DNA of 64,000 nt, from NCBI GenBank assembly GCA_029959085.1, contig JARWIR010000043.1, forward strand, positions 5,704,001 to 5,768,000. The letters run 5' to 3'. The translations under genes were made by a program, and so were the position numbers. The notes under the pieces are model-generated. The model was not told the origin of the DNA, did not search any database, and saw nothing but the letters and a program-made list of their open reading frames with translations. Shown one piece after another: positions 59,030-64,000 of the stretch. This DNA is from Nemophila menziesii. Lineage: Eukaryota > Streptophyta > Magnoliopsida > Boraginales > Hydrophyllaceae. Within the stretch, counting starts at the first letter, position 1; every line of letters starts with the position of its first letter.

Positions 59030-59510
59030 TTAGCAAAATAGCCAAATATAGAATGATAATTAGCACCACGAGTCCCTAAGTTATGCAAGATTGCCAACAT
59101 TACTCGTGTGATAAATTGCACTAGTGGTCCGTAAGTTGTTCAAAAATAGTCAAATATAGTGTGATAAATTGCGTTAATGGTCCCTAAGTTATGCAAACCA
59201 ACCAAATACGCTGCTATGATAAATTGCACCAATGGGGCCCTAAGTTATGCAAGATAGCCAAATATAATGTGATAAATTGGAGTAATAGTTCCTAAGTTAT
59301 GCAAAATAACCAAGTATACTCTGTGTAATAAATTGTACCATTGGTCCCTAAATGTATATCAAAATGTCGCAAATATATTATAGAAAAATTGCATCAGTGG
59401 TCCATGTGTTATACAAAATAGGAAAATATACATGTGTCTCAAAATGTCGTAAATATATTATAGAAAAAATTGCACCAATGATCCCTATGTTATACAAATA
59501 GAACAAGTTT
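59030..59510. repeat. Minisatellite, ~55-60 bp units
   Basis: About eight imperfect units, each containing GGTCCCTAAGTTATGCAA, ATAGCCAAATATA and GATAAATTGCACCAAT in this order. The last two units carry an extra TGTCGCAAATATATTATAG. Similar single phrases occur at about 27080-27240. Confidence 0.88.
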
Positions 59511-60374
59511 GGAACTTAATAAAAAGATCCTCCGGGAGGGATTACAGATTACCTAAACAAAAACACGCTTAATTTTGTTTGATAAGAAGAATTTACCAAT
59601 TAGAATTATTTATAAAAATCTAAATAATTATAACTAAAAGTTTCATCATCAATTTTCTATAACGCAAACCTTAAATTTTCAGTAGCTTCTTCGTAATGTT
59701 TATAATTGCAAAATTCATAAAATTTCATCAACATTAAAATTAGAAGAAAAGATAGATTTGTAGAAAAATATAAATGATTTTAAAAGTAATACTGAAGTCT
59801 AAATTACATCAATACAATATTAAATCAATTTATTTTTCAAGATTATTAGAATTATACTTGAAAAATTGAAATTTTACCTTAAAATTTTGTATATTTGAGA
59901 AATTCTTCAAGTTGATGAAATAGCCTAGTTAATCTTTGGTCGATCATTGACAGTTGTAGCGACTACTGATTGTGATTTTAATAGCGGTCAATGGTGGTTA
60001 GAGAGAGAGAGAGATGAAAAAAATTCTTGTCTTTTTGTTAGGAAAAGATTTATGACATTTGGAGAAAGTTGTAAAACCCCACACCTAGGAAGATGATTTG
60101 GAAAATAATTCCATGAAAAAAAATAGCTATCAAAGACCACTAGTATGGAAATAGTTCTATGAATTTATTTTTTAAGACCAATGAAACAGTAGTTAATAAA
60201 ATTTCCTTTTTTAAAGATTTTATATATTGGACGCGACTAATTATGTTACAGATTAAGTTGTAAGAGCTTGTAATTCTAGAATATTAATGGTTTGTCTGCA
60301 TTGGTTTTCCTTATCTGGGAGTATATTGTTGGATGTGTTTTAATAATTTACTTATGGGTATCTGTTAACTCAAC
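59511..60374. other. No gene seen
   Basis: AT-rich sequence with a short (GA)n tract at 60002-60013. No protein, RNA or repeat end that I can support. Confidence 0.55.
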
Positions 60375-60580
60375 CTGGCTATCTGACCGTTCCGGACCGA
60401 TTCGGTCCGGTCCTTAGCGGACCTGGGCCTTATCGGTCCGGCCTGGCTTACCGGTGCCACCGCTACCGGTCCGATTCTAGGTTGCTAAAGGGGGAGAGTC
60501 GAACTGTTATAGGGAACCGGTTGAACCGAATCCAGTTCCGGTACAGTTCCTAACGGTTCAAACCGGTTTTTTTTAGTTTA
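60375..60580. repeat. GC-rich palindromic GGTCCGG block
   Basis: Contains the near-perfect palindrome CCGGACCGATTCGGTCCGG (60392-60410) and many copies of GGTCCGG, CCGGT and AACCGGTT. This is typical subterminal DNA of plant hAT elements. It lies on the 3' side of the hAT transposase gene and may mark that end of the element. Confidence 0.6.
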
Positions 60581-61145
60581 ATTAATAAATGTTGCAATAT
60601 TTTTAAATTTGTAAAAATTGATTTTTTAAATAGTTTTTCTAAAGATAGTTTTACTTTATTTGTTTGTTTGTTTAAACTTTATAATCATAAATTATTTTTT
60701 CCAAATCAAAAATATTTTGTTAACACTTAATTTGTTGGTTTTTATGATATGTAAGACTGTAATTGATTTTTCCAATTTGTTGGTTTTTATGATATGTTAG
60801 ACTGTAATTGATAAAAAATGTATCTTCTATTTATTTAGTCATACAAATACAATTCAGGCATATAAAAAATACTGATTAAAAAAATTACAAGTTATAATAA
60901 AAGAAATAGTTAGAACTATAAATGAGATAATACATACCAGAGTACATTGCAACAACACCAGATGAATGACCTATGAGAAAAATGAAGAGGGGGAGGGGGT
61001 TGGTGACTGTGCCCATAGAATTCAGGTTGCCTACGTACCTTATCTGTACTTAAAAAAGGATCAAGCCACCACGTAGTTCTTTAACCCCCTTGGTAAAAGT
61101 GTTAGTAATTTTTTAGATAAATAACTTTAAATATATAAATGTACG

Positions 61146-63451
61146 AGAAAGAACTCACCACTCGTCTTCATCGGCCTGGTATGATTTCAAAGGACCTGAA
61201 CCGTCACTAGAGCTAGGCAAGTTGAACGCATCCTCCTCTTCAGATAAAGCATCCAATTGGTCTTGTGTTCGGGTGTCTGCCTTCATCCAGTCTTGTAGCT
61301 CCACCACCCTCTCTAATGTAGACCTAATCATACTCTGCTACTGATCGGATAGTTGTTTCTTACCCTCGTTGAAAGCCGACTCTGAAGGAACTGATGAAGC
61401 TAGAATAGTGAGCAGATCACGTGCCATTAGAGACAAAACAGGTCTGATAGGTTATTTTATCCAATAACCCAGGATATCGAAGTCTTCCATATGCGGCTCA
61501 AGGACAACCTTAAGGTAAAATGTTAGATCATTAATCGTGTCTTGGTTTGTGCTTGGTGTCGATGCGTTTGTTGCGGCTATCATCTTTCCGGCTTTGGATC
61601 TCACAACACCCACTTGTACTGGTTGTGGGATACGGGGTGGTCTACCATTGCGACATAACCTTTCATTATAAGTCTTGTAATAGTCACGCATTATCTCTTC
61701 TACTTTCTTCATGTAGGCATCGGTCTCAACGTCGGAATAACCATTATTTATATAAATTGCTAAGATAAATTACCTTGTATACGACAACTTGTAACGCGGA
61801 TCAAGGATACAACATATCGCAAAAACGTATGGGAAAGGGTCATCATCGGTATAATTATATCTTGGAGTCCATCGGTTAATTTACTATCCTTCATATGTAA
61901 AGCCATCTCGTAAACCATTTCTAATACCCGGTGACTCGTAGGAGTGTACGTTGCCGATAATACGGTCGATGTGTAGGTAAAAAGTTGGAGAAAATCGCAT
62001 AATTGGCTAATCGTATCCCAATCCTTACTTTCAATAAAGTTGTCGGCCAAGTTCTCGTTGTTGATGCTTGTTATAATATCCTTATACTCCAACGCACGTT
62101 CCAACATTAAGTGTGTCGAATTCCACCTGGCAGGACACACTAAACGTAATCTTTTATATTTAACACCTTTAGCCTTGCATTTATTTCTATAGGCCCTCAT
62201 TAACGCTGAAGTGTTTCTAATACACATTGACACTTTTTTAATCTTCTTCACTATATTAGGTCCCACAATCTTTCTACCTGACACTACGTGATAAGTCACA
62301 CCAACACCGTCAATACCATCGCTTACTATCAGATTAATTATATGACAATTACACCAGATATGAAATAGCTCGTGGTAATACGCTGATTTATCGGTGAAGT
62401 GTCTAATGAGGTCGGGAATAGTGACAACCATATTTGTGCCGTTGTCAAACGTACACGAAAGCACTCGATCACAAAAATTATAGGTCAACGCGGTAGAAGA
62501 TATTAAATCGTTTATGTTATTTCGTGTAGGACGTTCACTCACTACACAAAAACATATTATGCATTTATGGAGTAACCACTTGGGATCAATCCAATGACAG
62601 GTTATTCCCAGTATCTTCAAGCCATTTTTGGCTTCCCACATGTCAGTGGTTAAGAAACACCTGCTGCTTAGATTTTTAAGTTCGTCCGCAAGACTAACCT
62701 TAAGCTCATTATACAATTTTTTCATAACCGTCATTAGAGTAGTCCTTGGGATAGGCTCGTAACACGGGTTTTGTGAGTTTCTTATGAACCTAGCTAGATG
62801 AGGACTCTCGGCGTGACTAAACGACTTAGCATCACATGCAATGTATATTACCATTTCTCTACGAGTGAGTTCGATGTTAGGCGTGAAGGCTTTGCCGGTA
62901 TGGGGGTCAATTGTAGTTTGTGTTAGGTTATTGACCGCCTTATGGGCATTTCTTATATGTTTCAAAAATTTAGAAGTAGATTTATCTACAGGTATGTTGT
63001 ATGAGATTTTGCATACCTTACATTCTGCCATACCATGACGTGGTTTGTCTTTCACAAAGTATTCCCACGCTGGTGATCTTGATGCTCTTCCCTTTGTTGG
63101 TGGTTGTTGTGCATCCATATCATCGGTTTCATCACCAGGTTGAGGGATGTCTTTCGATGTTGGGATTTCTTCCGATTGACTGTCCGCCTCGGCTCTAGTG
63201 CGGTCTAGATATGTCTCGGCATCTAAATGTACAGATTATCGATAAATTATTACTTTAAGGATAATTTTTTAAAATTTTATGAGTTGTAGGTTTATACCTT
63301 CTGTTTCGGGAGAAACACTTTTTTCGCTAAGCAGTAGATGTTGTGCCATCAAAGCTTCTATTTGGGCTTGTATTTCAGCAACTTGAAGTAGGTTTGCACG
63401 TTCTCTAGATCCACTTCCGCTACTTAGCCCAATGGATCTTGATGAAGACAT
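61146..63451 (-). pseudogene. hAT (zf-BED) transposase gene, inactivated
   Basis: Exon 1 (63298-63451, MSSSRSIGLSSGSG) joins by a GT-AG intron to the main exon from 63222. Domains in order: BED zinc finger (CKVCKISYNIPVDKSTSKFLKH, with Cys-Cys and His-His in place), RNase H-like catalytic fold (FLTTDMWEAKNGLKILGITC, then VLSCTFDNGTNM, CNCHIINLIVSDGI and RLVCPARWNSTHLML), and the C-terminal dimerisation region (ILGYWIK, then LASSVPSESAF). It is the plant hAT family of the RICESLEEPER/DAYSLEEPER kind. Breaks: a 1-nt frameshift near 61830 before CCILDPRYKL, TAA at 61453-61455 and TAG near 61336. It cannot make a full transposase. Element ends were not both identified, so whether it is a domesticated-gene relic is not excluded, though the breaks argue against this. 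Confidence 0.88.
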
Positions 63452-63479
63452 GGTATCTAAATACACGAGGGTTATATTT

Positions 63480-63720
63480 AAGTTTAAAAATATTGTTTAG
63501 TTTGAGTTGGTTGAGTTATTTGTATGTTAAGTTATATTTAATTTGTATGTTAAGTTATATTTATTTGTATGAGTTATATTTGGTTTTAATTTATATGATA
63601 AGTTCTCTTTGTACGTTAAGTTATATTTATTTGTATGTTAAGTTTCAAAAATGTTGTCTAGGTTGGTTTAAAATGGTTTTGTTGAGTTTATTTAGTGAAA
63701 AGTAAGTTTAATATAGAGGC
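63480..63720. repeat. Short AT-rich repeats (TGTATGTTAAGTTATATTTA)
   Basis: About five imperfect copies of TGTATGTTAAGTTATATTT between 63520 and 63650, upstream of the hAT transposase start. Possibly subterminal sequence of that element. Confidence 0.6.
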
Positions 63721-63789
63721 AATTACCAATACCACCCTAGAGAGAGGTGATATTGCCCATAAAAGTCATGTCTAATATAAAAAATATAA

Positions 63790-64000
63790 TTAGACAATAA
63801 TACCCTTGACTAAATATTCCCACCAAACTAAATTTTCCCACTAAAAAATTTCCGACCAACTTTTCCGGCCAAATTATTTTCCCGCCAAAATTTTCCGGCC
63901 ACATTTTTTCCCACCAAAATTTTCCGGCCAATTTTTTTTCCACCAAAATTTTCCGGCCAATTTTTGTTTCCCACCAAAAATTTCCGGCCAATTTTTTTTC
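63790..64000. repeat. ~28-bp tandem repeat at the window edge
   Basis: Units of the type CCACCAAAATTTTCCGGCCAATTTTTTT, five or more, increasingly regular towards the edge. On minus this gives an open frame with AGKFWWEKK-like repeats; I consider that an artefact of the repeat. The array is cut by the window end. Confidence 0.88.

Noticed and set aside
60900..61145. Further exon of the hAT transposase
   Set aside because: Sequence near 60960-61080 resembles other element 3' regions but no continuous frame or splice pair supports an exon.

Overview
This window is AT-rich plant nuclear DNA, almost certainly from a eudicot. The signs are plant-type split genes with short GT-AG exons, plant L1 LINEs with an RNase H domain, Ty3/gypsy remains, hAT, Mutator and PIF/Harbinger DNA transposons, tRNA-derived SINEs, and two conserved plant genes. 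I cannot name the species. There are no bacterial operons, CRISPR arrays or rRNA genes.

Two complete host genes lie tail to tail. The first (31143-54285, plus strand) is a subgroup IIIf bHLH regulator of the TT8/AN1 type. I assembled it from eight exons with GT-AG junctions into an uninterrupted 655-codon frame. One exon is only 15 nt long (39251-39265). The gene covers 23 kb because introns 2, 3, 5 and 6 are filled with transposons. The second (54793-57959, minus strand) is the TFIIH DNA helicase XPD/UVH6. Its 12 exons give 758 codons with all helicase motifs and the four Fe-S cysteines. The stop codons are 507 bp apart.

Layout. 1-3894: minisatellites and a 1-kb degenerate hexanucleotide array. 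3895-17367: a datable nest of five elements. An old ~420-bp hAT MITE was hit by a second hAT-like element, which was itself hit by a Pack-MULE carrying a piece of an F-box/Sel1 gene. Independently, the MITE was hit by an L1 LINE, whose ORF2 was then split by a 4.35-kb PIF/Harbinger element. Target-site duplications support all five steps (8, 8 degenerate, 9, 12 and 3 bp). 17368-31142: gene-poor sequence with SINEs, a dispersed repeat, CT microsatellites, a fragment of the PRP16 helicase gene with its introns, a 220-bp tandem duplication and a MITE. 31143-54285: the TT8-like gene. Its intron 3 holds gypsy and LINE remains. Intron 5 holds a 6.8-kb L1 LINE that contains a SINE. Intron 6 holds two MITEs. 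54793-57959: XPD, with a hAT MITE ending 172 bp before its start codon. 58131-64000: MITE, SINE, a ~55-60 bp minisatellite, a decayed hAT transposase gene and a tandem array cut by the window edge.

The host genes keep open frames while the transposons carry mostly nonsense substitutions of the C-to-T/G-to-A kind (CAG to TAG, TGG to TGA or TAG). That fits decay of methylated DNA around two conserved genes. The most notable items are the TE-swollen TT8-like gene with its micro-exon, the fully resolved five-step nest, and the two captured gene fragments (F-box/Sel1 and PRP16).
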